Of a DNA stretch of 64,000 nucleotides, positions 42,527 through 52,624 are shown one piece after another (position 1 is the stretch's first letter; the number at the start of each line of letters is the position of its first letter). The stretch lies in contig NC_009396.2 in the NCBI RefSeq assembly GCF_000002875.2, forward strand, positions 69,501 to 133,500, read 5' to 3'. The DNA is from Leishmania infantum JPCM5 (taxonomy: Eukaryota; Euglenozoa; Kinetoplastea; Trypanosomatida; Trypanosomatidae). The notes under the pieces were generated by a model. That model made no database searches and had not been told where the DNA came from. It saw nothing but the letters and a program-made list of their open reading frames with translations. A program made the translations under genes and the position numbers.

Positions 42527-43626
42527 GAGAGGGACAGAAAGGAGACCCGGTGCTGTAGGGTGTGCTCGTCCATCCCACAAGAGGATGGACGGTCTCTTCG
42601 CTCCGGCCACCTCACCACCTCCTTTAGCCGCCCCCTCCTCCGCCCCCTCTCCCCCTATCGTCCCCTTTTCTGTGGTGGTTGCACTTGTATTCGTGTTGGA
42701 TGCACGGCGACGCTGCTCGCTTGTGTTTGTGCGCCTGCGCCTGCGCGCGTGTTTCGCTTTTCGTTCACCCCCTGTGGTCCCTTCGTGAGCCTCCCCATCC
42801 CCGCTCTTCTTCGCCGCTGGCTTCGTTGTTGCTCTTCTCTGACGCCTACGCAACGCAAGCCCCCCCCCCCTCTCCCTCACCCTTGTGCCCCACAAACTCC
42901 CACTGACAGTGCTTCCACTTACTAAGTCGGCCCAACCCCAGCGAAGCCCCCTCGCCGCCGCTGCTGCCGCCGACCCCTTCTCTCTCTTGCCTCGTGTCTC
43001 TCCTGCTCCTTTTCTCTTGTCGTGTACACTCCTCACTTACCGCGCGGCCTACTCCTCGTGGCTCCTCAGCGTGGGCATCAGTGAGCGAGGTCGGCGCACA
43101 CGCGCGTACGTGGGCGAGCCAGAGATCAAGTCATGCCGGGATATACCATGCGTGTGTGTGTGTGTGTGTGCATATCCATGAGGCTTGCGCGTGTAGGTGT
43201 GCGGGGCATATCCCGTTGTCGTTTGGCGTTGTCGCTGTCGCTGTCCCCGTTGCTGTTGCTGAATAGCCTGGTGCTTGTTAGCCACCCCCTCCCCCTCCCT
43301 CCATCTGGCCTTCCTCTGCTCACAACAGGGGCAAAGGCCTTTGCATTCATTCTCTAATTTATGGCCGTCTCTCCTCCCCCTCCCCTCCCTTCTGCCTGCA
43401 AAACACCTCTTGTCCTTTCCCTCGGCCGCTTAGCGGATGCTGGACTGATGAGAAACGGAGCAGTGAGCGAAGCTCTCCCCCTCTTCCTCCCCCTCTTCCT
43501 CCCTCCCCTCCCCTCCCCTCCATGTTGTTGTAACGCGCGCAGTACTACGACGTTCACCGGCACCATAATAAATAGCAACGTCATGCAAAGAGCGCGCTTG
43601 AGGGAGGGAGGAAGACAGTGACGTGT

Positions 43627-43670
43627 CCGTGTGTGTGTGTGTGTGTGTGTGTCCGTGTGTGTGTGTGTGG
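43627..43670. repeat. (TG)n microsatellite
   Basis: An almost pure TG run, interrupted by TGTCCG, inside the long gap after ODC. Another lies at about 43149-43168. Confidence 0.85.
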
Positions 43671-45044
43671 CAGCAGAGACCACGTGCATGCACACACATG
43701 TTTATCTATCCGTATATCGAACCCTCTAGCTGCCTATCTATCTGTGTAACTATATGCATATATCTGCCGCTTCAACGAAGGCGGCGACGCCGACACGCCC
43801 ATGCCCATGTGCGTTTGAATAGTATAGATAAGAGCAGAGGAAGAGCAGGTGGGGGGCTTGGCGTGTGTCCGTGTGTGTGTGTATGTGTGTGTCGCTCTGC
43901 CGACCTCTTCTGGCCACCTCTCTGTGAGCTGTAATGAAGTCCTCTCGCATCCCCACCCCACCCCTCCCTCATCGCGGAGGCGCACGTCTTCTTCGTTCAT
44001 TTATGTATGTGCGCGCGCGGCCTCGGGGTCTGACTTCCGCTCAGTGCCAAAATCGCAGCGCAGGCGGCAAAGACGAGGAGGTGGAAGCAGGGCGGGTCGC
44101 GGGGCAGGAGGCGGCTTACGCTTGTGATCGCTTCCGAGTCGTCGGAATGACGTTGGTGCACTTTTTGTTGTATCCGTTTGTGTTGTTTGCCGCACACCAA
44201 GCGCACAACCGCAGTCAGCGCCAGTGTGACGGCACCTCTCGTCTCTCCGCCCCTCGCCCTCCCTCCCTGGCCATCCCACGATTTCACCACCCCCACGAAC
44301 GCGAATCACGGTCGTGAAGGTGCAGGAGGTGGGGGGAGGGGTGTGGTGCACCGAAACTAAGCGTACCGAGAGAGCGAGAAAGCGGCGCATCGTGCGCAAG
44401 CAACAGAGGAGGATGGACAATACGCGGAGAGCGTCATCGACAGAAATGCATGAACGACTTCGGAACTCCCTCTGTGTGCGTGTCTGTATGTACACGGCAT
44501 GTGCGTGATGGCGGGAGCCTGTCATGAAGCAAAACGTAAGAGGGAGCACACAACAGTGCGCCGGTGCGCCTTCCGCCTCCCTCAAACAGCCACTTGGCCA
44601 CTCGCTTGCCGGCTCGAATCCTGCGAAGGAAGGAGCGGGAAGGCCGTCATCCGAGGGCCCCACCCCGCCCCTTCATCTATTTTCCTGTGAGTAAAGTGCC
44701 TCTCTCACCGCGCTTGCGTCCAGCCAGCTTCGATGGACGTCGACAGGGACGCACAACGCGGGAACCAAACGGCCATGCGCGTCACTACGACGAAGGCGAA
44801 ATAACGCAGAGCAGCGACGTAGACGGATACATGAGCAGCAATACCCCCCTGACCGACCGACCGATCATGTCTCGCGTATGGTGTGGACAACGGTGTGGGC
44901 CCAAGTGTCTGTGTGTCTGCGCACGTGTGCGTGTTTTCGCATGTCCAGGCGAGGCTGCAGAACACAGCCACGTGTACACGCCGCACATCTTCATGCCAGC
45001 ATACATGTCTGCCACTCATTCGTCAGTGCATCTGCCGCTCTCCT

Positions 45045-46097
45045 TTCCTTGCATGTTTTTTCTGTCCTCACCACCCCTCCCTCGATGATGTCGGGGCGCC
45101 TAACCGTCGTGTCACAGGGCCCGGCACCCCGCTCTTCGATGTCGACGGAGATGCCTGGGCTGGCGCGGTGCCGAAGAGACTTGCGGACATGACGACGTCC
45201 GTACCAGCCCACCACACATCGTGTCGACGGTTCAACAAGTATGCACAGTCGCCCGCTCTTGCCAGGGGCGTGCGGATTCAGAAGATGGCGGAATGCGCCC
45301 TGCTGCCACAGGTCCATCGCAACATCTCACCTGCCGCGGCACATGCAGGCTAGTCAAGAAATGCATTACGAACCGATCGCACGGCGCACGCGTGCGACGC
45401 ATGCGGCATTGCATCTCCTCCATCCGACCGTGCGAGCCGATGAGGTGCAGGCGCCGGAAGTGTGACGCGAGCACCCCCGAAGGGCCGCGCCGAGTCCTCC
45501 AGGCTCCAGTGGGGAGAGCCTCCAAGTCATATTCTAGGATGCCGCAGCTGGAGGCAGCTCAGGGCGGAGCATGGCACACAGGCAGGGTGCAGGGTCTTCG
45601 AGGGCCCAGCCCTGAGGCTGCCCAGCATCGTCCCTGAGCTCATCCGGCATATCACCATGGCCATCCCCTATCACCCGCGCGACAGACGTCGGTCGTGGGC
45701 GGTGGGTGTGCATGCGCACAGTTATGGGCTTGCTCCGTGGTAGAGTGCACACGCTGCGTGAGCCCCATTGCCCTGCCCCGCACCGCATGCGGCCATGCGC
45801 CACGCGACAGCCCCTGCGCGGCCCTGTGTCACAGGCAGCCCATCCGCGTGGTGCGAAGCAGCCGCAGACGCGCAGGTGTCACGGCACAATGCCCCGACTC
45901 CGTCATCTGAGAGCACGGCCCCTCCGCCTCACACTTTACCCATGCTTCCGCCCCGCCATCCACGGCCTGGCCGCCGAGACCAGTGGCGATACATCGCGCT
46001 GCCCTTCCCCCTCCCTCCTCCTCCGCCGTAGGGGGCCTAGCCCTGTCACCACCGGAAGTGGCTCTGCATTGGCAGGGATGAGGGGGGCAGAGGAGGG
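45045..46097 (+). mobile_element. SIDER-type retroposon, most complete copy
   Basis: This copy joins both modules seen separately elsewhere. Positions 45045-45763 match copy A at 499-1021, with about 190 extra bases after the 5' signature. Positions 45757-46097 match the reverse complement of the fragments at 27333-27676 and 60681-60913. The 5' signature (about 45080-45150) has the retroposon hallmark GGGGCGCCTAACCGTCGTGT. No intact reading frame is present. It lies in sense orientation between ODC and the coiled-coil gene. Such elements in 3'UTRs are known to affect mRNA levels in Leishmania. It is about 1 kb, longer than the typical SIDER, so it could also be two elements side by side. Confidence 0.75.
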
Positions 46098-47367
46098 TCC
46101 GTATCGGCAGTGCTGCGAGAACCTCACCTTCAGGCAGCGCGGTTGCTGGTGCGGCTACTAGCAGTAACCGCAGCAGCGAAAGCGGGAGGGATCGTGAAGA
46201 CCTGGTTAGCCACGGCACTCAAGACAAATCTGGTCTTGGTGGATACTGCGGAGACGTTTAGGCAAGTGGCGTGGCTGTAGAGCTGAAACAGCATCGCTTA
46301 TGGCCGTTTGGCGAGGGTGCATAGTTGCAGCCGCGCTATCGCCTCAACTGTGGCTCACACCTCAAAGGGGTACTGTCGTGCCAAAGCTAAGCACAATGCC
46401 TGGTGACGTTTCATCACGGGCGCCTCTTCAAAGGAAAACGGCAGTCTTTCAGCTCTTTTGTTTTCCTCCTATGGTCTTTTGCGTTCATTTCCTCTGAGCT
46501 CTCTTCGGCACCCTTCCCACCGGAGCAGGTGCTCACATCGAGACCTCTTTCGTGGCATGCGTGCCGGTGGTGATGGCAGAGCGATAGCGGTTCAAAGGCA
46601 GAGGTGAGGCTGCAGCGGGGAAGAGGGGGAGATGCACAAGCGGAATCGAGGCGGCCATCGTCTCTCGCGACAGACCCTACCTCCTTTCTCTGCCCCCCCC
46701 GCCCACCCACCCTCGCTCCAACCGTTGTTCTCCCGCTTCTGGGTATCACTGCCGCCATCATAGTAGCGCTAAGGTGGCACGCGTCTAAGTGTACGTGCGG
46801 TTATGGTGCAGGTCGGTGTCATGATTGCTCCATTTTCCTTTCCTACCGCCCCCCTCCCCTTTTCCCTTTCCTTTCTTATTCTTGTCCTACTGCGGTTGCA
46901 TCTGCATCGCTCTCGCGCCACCCGGCGCGCCATCCTCTCACCTCCACGCATGTGTTTGCATACGTGCGATGCCGCCTCCGACTGCGCAGCCACGCAAAGA
47001 GCAGTACGCGCGCTGACGAGGAGCACAGGCGAAAGCAAGGAGACACCGGCCGCTCTCAGCAAGTCACGAAGCCTCCGTTGTGCACACGAACACATGTACA
47101 CCCCCCCCGTGCGGGTGCGCAGGAACTCACGCGTATTCAAGCTGCCTTATACACCTGTCGATACCGTGACAGTGAGGGCAACGCGCATAGAAGGCTGCTG
47201 CAGGGCGTCAGCAGCACGCCTGCTTGTCTGCTGCAGCCGCTGTGTCTGCAGTCCGTCATAGACTCATCACCTCTACCATCAGCCAGGGGGGAAGTTGCCT
47301 TCAGGCCCCTCCCTCTCGCCTCCACCGACTGACTCTGTTGAGGGCCCGCTGCTTCTTATCTCTCGGC

Positions 47368-50300
47368 ATGGAGGGCAACGCCTCGTCGCGCCAGCAGCGC
47401 CCCTTCTACGCAGGTGTGGCAGATCCCTTCATCGCACCCTCCCCGTCCTCGCCACAGCGCTCGGCCAGCGTCGCCGCCGGCGTGCCCGCCGCAGCCACAG
47501 TGACGACAGTGATTCACATGAACGACACTGAGGACGACGAGAAGCCGAAGGCACAAGAATCGGTGGTTGATGACGCTGACACAGACATGGCACGCACGGC
47601 TGCCGAGGTCACTGCGGCGGAGGCGCTTGATTCGAGGCGAGGCGCAGAAGCGGTGACGGCGGGCGCCGGCGGTCACGCGACGCTCTGGGCAGATCGAGTG
47701 GAAACAGTGACGGCCTACCAGCTGGCCTCGGCGGCCCTTCGACGTCTGCCCACGCGCACCGCCCCCGTCGACAAGGACGTTTGGAGAAGGCAGCGGACGG
47801 AGGAGGGGACGACGTCAAGAGTTGCAGCGAGCGCCACGCACGCAGACGTCAGCGCGTCGCCGCCGCAACCCTCAGCAGCCCCGCGTGGGATCATCTTCGA
47901 CGACGCCGATCAACCAGCAGCGTGCACCACCGGCCCCTCTCTGCAAACCCCAAGTGCGGAGCAGGTGCGCGTGGCAGTCTTCACAGCCGTGTCGCCGTCT
48001 TCGAGTCGCTTTCAAGTACCGCCGCTACAGGCAGCACACATGCATGCTGTGCAACCGTCGCCCCACACTTCATCGCATAAAGGCGAGGAAAGTGCCGTGC
48101 TCACCTCCTCCGAAGGTCAGAGCTCCAGCAGCGCCAACGTATACCGTCACACGGACCGCCAGGGCAACGGAGAGGCCGCTGAGGGCGCGAACGCCCGTGA
48201 TGACGCGGACGACGAGGACGATGTTGCTGCACGGGTGCTCTTCTCGCTGCATCGAAAAGATGACATGATCAGGCAGCTCACGCACGCCGTTGAGGCGCTG
48301 CAAGACGAAAACGCTCTGCTGCGCAGCCTTCGTGCAGCGGCTCCGCAGGCGGATGCCGTCCCGCCGCCACCAGCGACCGGATTGGCACTGTCTCCAGATA
48401 GGGTGAAGACACCCTCCCCGTCGTGGCCTGCGACGCCGGTGCGTTGGTGGGGGACGAAGCACAAGACCGCGCTGTCTGATGGCCTTGGGCCGCGGAACGA
48501 AAGCTCGCAAGCTCTCGAGGGGAGTGGCCATGCCAACGTGAAGGAGCAGCCCCTGCGCACCTCCCCATCCCTCTCTGCTGCGCATGCTGCTGTGAGCACC
48601 ATCGCTGCTCTGCAGCGCACGCTCGCTGACAAGGAGGCGGAGCTGGAAGCGCTTCGATCACAAGTCGTCACCGCCGGCAATAAGAACGACACTCGAGACG
48701 CCACTGCGCCTGCGGAAGCGCCGCCTGTGGAATACAGCGCTGGTGATTCCGTGATATCTGGCGCTCGAGGCGCGCCATCCGCGTCGCCGTCCGCGGCGGA
48801 GGCGGCTGCAGAGTCTCGCATCGCCCAGCTTGAGTGGCAGCTGCAGAACGTTCAGCAAGAGAAGCGGGAGGACACGCACACGCTGCGTGACCATATCGAC
48901 CATCTCACACGTGAACTGCACCGAAAGAGTCGCGACATGGAGCGGCAACAGCGGCACCACAAGCTCGAGCTAGCAGCCCTTCAGCAGGAGGTGACGGCCT
49001 TGGCCGACCAGCTTGAAGAGCAGATCCGTGTCTCCGCGAGCGCAACAGCAGCACCACCGAGGCGGGAGCCAGAGGCGGAACAGCTGATGGAGCTGCAACG
49101 TGAGCTGGCGCAGGCGAAGGCGCGGGAGGCGCTGCTGCTGACCGAACGTGCCGCTACGCAGCAGCGCTGGCTGCGAGAGATGGAGGAGCAGAAGAGTTTG
49201 CTCGACGAAGCGCGTGCGGACGCTGCGCGAGAAGAGCAGCAGAATGAGTGCCGTGTGCAGCAGGAGCGGCAGCTGGCTCAGAAGGCAGCCCAACAGCAGC
49301 AGCAGCTCGAGGAGCAGGTGCATCAGTACAAGGAGGCCCTCGCACAAGCGAAGCGAGAGCTGTCGGACCTGCGTGCAGTACATCAGCGAACGGAGGAAAC
49401 AGTGTCAGAGCAGAGGCGGCAGCTCCAGCGCATCAGCCACGACATCGCCACAGCGGCGCTGGAACGAGCTCATGATGAGCAGCGAGCTGCGCGCGCGGAA
49501 GAGCAAGTTAGGCTGCTCCACCAGCAGCTGAGCCAAGCAGCGGCCACCGTCGCATCGCAAGAGGCTGAGTTGGAATCGCTCCGGCAAGCTCGCCAGGACG
49601 AGGCGGCCGCGGCTGTCGCGCTGCAAGAGGAAGAGCACGCCGCGCTGCTCAAGCAAGTTAAAGGCTGCATGAAGGGCAGTGAGGCCGTGGAGAGCGCGTT
49701 GCTGGCGGCGGAGAGCAGCAGACGGGCGATGGCCTCTCAACTGACGCGTGCACTGGAAGAGCGAAATGAGTACCACCGACTTCTCCGTGAGGCATCGGTG
49801 CAGGCACAGGCGCAGCTGTTGGAGCAGCAGCAGCTCCTCAGCGAAGGTAACGATTTAGTGCACCGGCGGCTACAAGAGGCCCAAGAGCATCTTCTGCAGC
49901 GCACAGAGACCCTCGAGACGACGCAGCGTGAACTACAGGCAGCCCAGCAACGGATGCTGGCCCTCAAAGACGAACTCACGCGCTCCCAGGCAGCGCAACG
50001 TCAGCTTGGCGAAGAGCTGCACGCCGCACAGGCGAGGCACGAGGCGCAGACTGCACAGCTCGTGCATGCGAAGGAGGGCTTGAAGGATGCGTTGCATGCA
50101 CAGCTGGCCACGATGGGCAAACTTCGCAGAAAGGAGAAGCAGCTGCACTCGCAACAGGCGGCGGCGCAGCGGGCGATGGAGCGGCGACAAGAGGAGCAGC
50201 GAGCACTCCAGGGCATTGTGAACCTTCTGTGGTCGCCGGCGGTGTTCCTGTCACCGACGTGCCCGCGGGCTTCTGGGGTGCGGCCGCACGAGTCCAGTCG

Positions 50301-52221
50301 CATATTGCGCCTGCCGCCACCGCAGGTAGTGAGGAGTGCAGCGACGCTGGCGCCCGAGGGCATGCCGGCCATGTCGCGTAGGGCCCTCGCGATGCTGGAG
50401 CGGAGCGCCACCATTCATACGAGGAGATCTTGCCAGATCCGGAAACGGCGATCGGTGAGCATGGCTGGTGCTTCAGCTGCAGAAGTTGCTGGTGTCCGTG
50501 CGGATGCCGAGAACGAAGATGTCGATGAAACCGTGCGCCCGTCGCGGTCGGCGTCGTCGGTGTCCTCCGCCGCAGCGTCCGTGGTGATGTCCGCTGTCAG
50601 CTGGGACAACGTGCCGGCGGCCTCAATCAGCGATGGCGACACGGCACTCGAAGAACGCCATCGCACAGCGGCAGCAGCTTCGGAGGAAGGCGATGTGTCG
50701 GCGAATTCGAGAGCTGCCGCATCCGCGAGGGTGCCCCTTCACTCCCGCCTCGATGGCGGCCCGCCGGCGCTCGAGAGGCAGCTGGAGCGCTCTGCCATAG
50801 ACCACGAAGGAGAAGGGCGAACAGCGGCAACCGAGGCGGACCCCTCTATCCTGCGCCTTCTCCGTGCCATTCGCGATGCTATCGAGCAGATGTGCGCAGC
50901 CTACACCGCCGCGCAGCATGAGCTGGGCACCAAGCGGATTGCAGTGCGGACGCTGGTGAAGGAGAGGAAGGCGCAGCAGGTTCAGCTGGAGGAGCTGCGC
51001 GCTACGCTTCAAGAGCAGCGGCACAAGGCTGAGCGGCTGCGGCGCGACGCGGTTCAGTCCGTGCGTGCGGCGTCTCAAGCGGAGCTCGAGAAGGTGTGCC
51101 ATGCATGGCAGGAGAAGTGCGAGGCGGGTATGGCTTTTCAGCTGCAAACCTATGAGGAACAACATCGGCGCGCGGTGGCGGAGGTCTTGAAGGCGTGTGT
51201 AGAGCACGTGCAAGCGGAGCTCATCGTCTTTGTAGAACTTCTGCCCACCACTCTGAGTGCTGGATTAGCGAGAGTCGCGGCGGCGTCGGCGGAGCGCACG
51301 CGCGACGAAGTATTGCGAGAAGTGCATCATCAGTACTGGTGCTCCCCGAGCACCACGAGCGCAGCCCATGACCTCGTCTGTGATAATGGCCGTGGTGCGC
51401 AGGCGCGTCACACAAGCACCGCCGCCGCGGCTGCTGATGACGTGTCTCTTCTCTCGTTGGGACTTGAGGTGCAGCCCGAAGTGCAGGCAGAGTGCGACGC
51501 GATCATCCGCGACGTTCTCCACATGGCGGGTGGATGGGCCGACTTGACGAGTGCCGTGCTCGTCGCCAACAGCACCGCCGCCGCGGACTATCCGTCAGGG
51601 AGCGTTCTGCCCTTCTCAGCGTTGCCGGCTCCGCAGCCGTGCACGCTCACGTACGGCGCCGCGTTGGAGAGCCGCGCCTCTCCCCCTGATGCCGAGCCGG
51701 CTCGAAGAATCGTGGTGAACGCCGAAGCCGCTCTCTGGTCTGCCGAGGAGATGGCGGAGCTTAGGGAAGTGATCCATGCACACGTTACTCGCTCATTGTC
51801 GGCGCTGACGGCAGCGGCATCGCGCTCCTCGTTAGCGGGCGTGACCACCAGCGTATCGAGAAACGGGGCAAGTGAAGAGCGGCAGGGCGTGGATGCTCAC
51901 GCGCGAGACGCACCTGCCACCGTCGGTGGTGCGAGTGGCGGCACCAGATCCACGAATGTCAAGGGAAGGGTCCCCGGCGAAGAGTCGAAGACCGCTCTAC
52001 CACGCTGGATGCGCGAAGGGAGCGCATCCACTCGGCCAGCCTCATCACCATCGCGCTGCTCACCCGTCAGGGAGACCGAGAGCACGTCAACTCCGCCGAG
52101 AAGCTCTGCCGTTGAAGACGCGGCCGCTGCTCGGGTGCCCGTGCACCACCAGCAGCCTCGCCTGCTTGCCCTGCTTCTGGATGCGTGTGTCACACATGTG
52201 CACGCGCGGTTGCTGGCGTGA
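47368..52221 (+). CDS. large coiled-coil protein, 1617 aa
   Basis: First ATG in a frame that opens upstream only at a TTG. Residues 1-290 are low complexity. A short helix rich in Leu/Glu/Arg lies at about 292-320 (LHRKDDMIRQLTHAVEALQD). A long heptad-rich Gln/Glu/Arg/Ala coiled coil runs from about 470 to 950. A Ser/Ala-rich linker follows, then a second helical region at about 1160-1300 (DAIEQMCAAYTAAQHELG onward). The tail is mostly disordered and ends in a small hydrophobic helix-like segment (LLALLLDACVTHVHARLLA). There is no signal peptide, span or catalytic motif. This architecture is typical of structural proteins of basal body, flagellum or cytoskeleton, but nothing in the sequence fixes the location. 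Recognised only as a coiled-coil protein. Confidence 0.85.
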   Translation: MEGNASSRQQRPFYAGVADPFIAPSPSSPQRSASVAAGVPAAATVTTVIHMNDTEDDEKPKAQESVVDDADTDMARTAAEVTAAEALDSRRGAEAVTAGAGGHATLWADRVETVTAYQLASAALRRLPTRTAPVDKDVWRRQRTEEGTTSRVAASATHADVSASPPQPSAAPRGIIFDDADQPAACTTGPSLQTPSAEQVRVAVFTAVSPSSSRFQVPPLQAAHMHAVQPSPHTSSHKGEESAVLTSSEGQSSSSANVYRHTDRQGNGEAAEGANARDDADDEDDVAARVLFSLHRKDDMIRQLTHAVEALQDENALLRSLRAAAPQADAVPPPPATGLALSPDRVKTPSPSWPATPVRWWGTKHKTALSDGLGPRNESSQALEGSGHANVKEQPLRTSPSLSAAHAAVSTIAALQRTLADKEAELEALRSQVVTAGNKNDTRDATAPAEAPPVEYSAGDSVISGARGAPSASPSAAEAAAESRIAQLEWQLQNVQQEKREDTHTLRDHIDHLTRELHRKSRDMERQQRHHKLELAALQQEVTALADQLEEQIRVSASATAAPPRREPEAEQLMELQRELAQAKAREALLLTERAATQQRWLREMEEQKSLLDEARADAAREEQQNECRVQQERQLAQKAAQQQQQLEEQVHQYKEALAQAKRELSDLRAVHQRTEETVSEQRRQLQRISHDIATAALERAHDEQRAARAEEQVRLLHQQLSQAAATVASQEAELESLRQARQDEAAAAVALQEEEHAALLKQVKGCMKGSEAVESALLAAESSRRAMASQLTRALEERNEYHRLLREASVQAQAQLLEQQQLLSEGNDLVHRRLQEAQEHLLQRTETLETTQRELQAAQQRMLALKDELTRSQAAQRQLGEELHAAQARHEAQTAQLVHAKEGLKDALHAQLATMGKLRRKEKQLHSQQAAAQRAMERRQEEQRALQGIVNLLWSPAVFLSPTCPRASGVRPHESSRILRLPPPQVVRSAATLAPEGMPAMSRRALAMLERSATIHTRRSCQIRKRRSVSMAGASAAEVAGVRADAENEDVDETVRPSRSASSVSSAAASVVMSAVSWDNVPAASISDGDTALEERHRTAAAASEEGDVSANSRAAASARVPLHSRLDGGPPALERQLERSAIDHEGEGRTAATEADPSILRLLRAIRDAIEQMCAAYTAAQHELGTKRIAVRTLVKERKAQQVQLEELRATLQEQRHKAERLRRDAVQSVRAASQAELEKVCHAWQEKCEAGMAFQLQTYEEQHRRAVAEVLKACVEHVQAELIVFVELLPTTLSAGLARVAAASAERTRDEVLREVHHQYWCSPSTTSAAHDLVCDNGRGAQARHTSTAAAAADDVSLLSLGLEVQPEVQAECDAIIRDVLHMAGGWADLTSAVLVANSTAAADYPSGSVLPFSALPAPQPCTLTYGAALESRASPPDAEPARRIVVNAEAALWSAEEMAELREVIHAHVTRSLSALTAAASRSSLAGVTTSVSRNGASEERQGVDAHARDAPATVGGASGGTRSTNVKGRVPGEESKTALPRWMREGSASTRPASSPSRCSPVRETESTSTPPRSSAVEDAAAARVPVHHQQPRLLALLLDACVTHVHARLLA

Positions 52222-52624
52222 TGCCGCATCGTCGACACAGCACTCCGCAACAAGAAGCCGCCAAATCGCTCCTAGTCGTCTGGGCGCACGTGTGTGCGAG
52301 TCCTCCGGGTATGCGCGCAACGGTGCGCCGCTTCCAGGCCTCAATGCAAGCATGCACAGACGTACCCGTAGCCCCGCCACGCCCCATGGGAGTGTTTTTT
52401 TTTGCGTTCGTGACGGGAACCGGATTCGACGCGAGGTGGCGCGACACGCGCCGCCTCGCCTCTTTTTTGATGCCCTCCGCTGTTCCCTCCACTCGATCCA
52501 AAGCCCCTCCGTCACCTCTTCCTCCCTTCCTCCATCTCTCTCTCTCTTGCGCGCCCGATGTCAGGTGAAGAGCTCATACGATAACGGTGTTCACCATCGC
52601 CTCTTACGTGCTTGAACGTTGCAG
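52222..52624. other. intergenic region
   Basis: About 400 bases, with a T-run near 52396 and a strong CT tract close to the downstream gene. Nothing gene-like is seen. Confidence 0.7.
52516..52564 (+). promoter_or_regulatory. candidate spliced-leader acceptor for the SAC3-family gene
   Basis: A long pyrimidine tract ends at GATGTCAG, with the AG at 52563-52564, 60 bases before the ATG. It is the clearest acceptor candidate in the window. Confidence 0.5.

Larger units (their letters stand above)
42527..47367. other. 4.8-kb intergenic region downstream of ODC
   Basis: No credible gene was found on either strand. Contents: CT-rich tracts, TG microsatellites, a long SIDER element, a 58-codon open stretch just after it (46107-46280, starting AVLREPHLQAARLLVRLLAV), and CT-rich leader sequence (46835-46890) before the next ATG. 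It may contain a long ODC 3'UTR. The region is unusually long compared with the other gaps. Confidence 0.6.

Noticed and set aside
44608..44622. GGCTCGAATCC, similar to a tRNA B box
   Set aside because: No matching A box or cloverleaf arms upstream, so not a tRNA gene.
44001..44663. A 220-codon minus-strand frame in the gap after ODC
   Set aside because: No protein-like features and opposite to the transcription direction; likely chance in GC-rich sequence.
46604..47332. A 242-codon plus-strand frame upstream of the coiled-coil gene
   Set aside because: UTR-like composition, spans the probable splice-acceptor tract, no motif.
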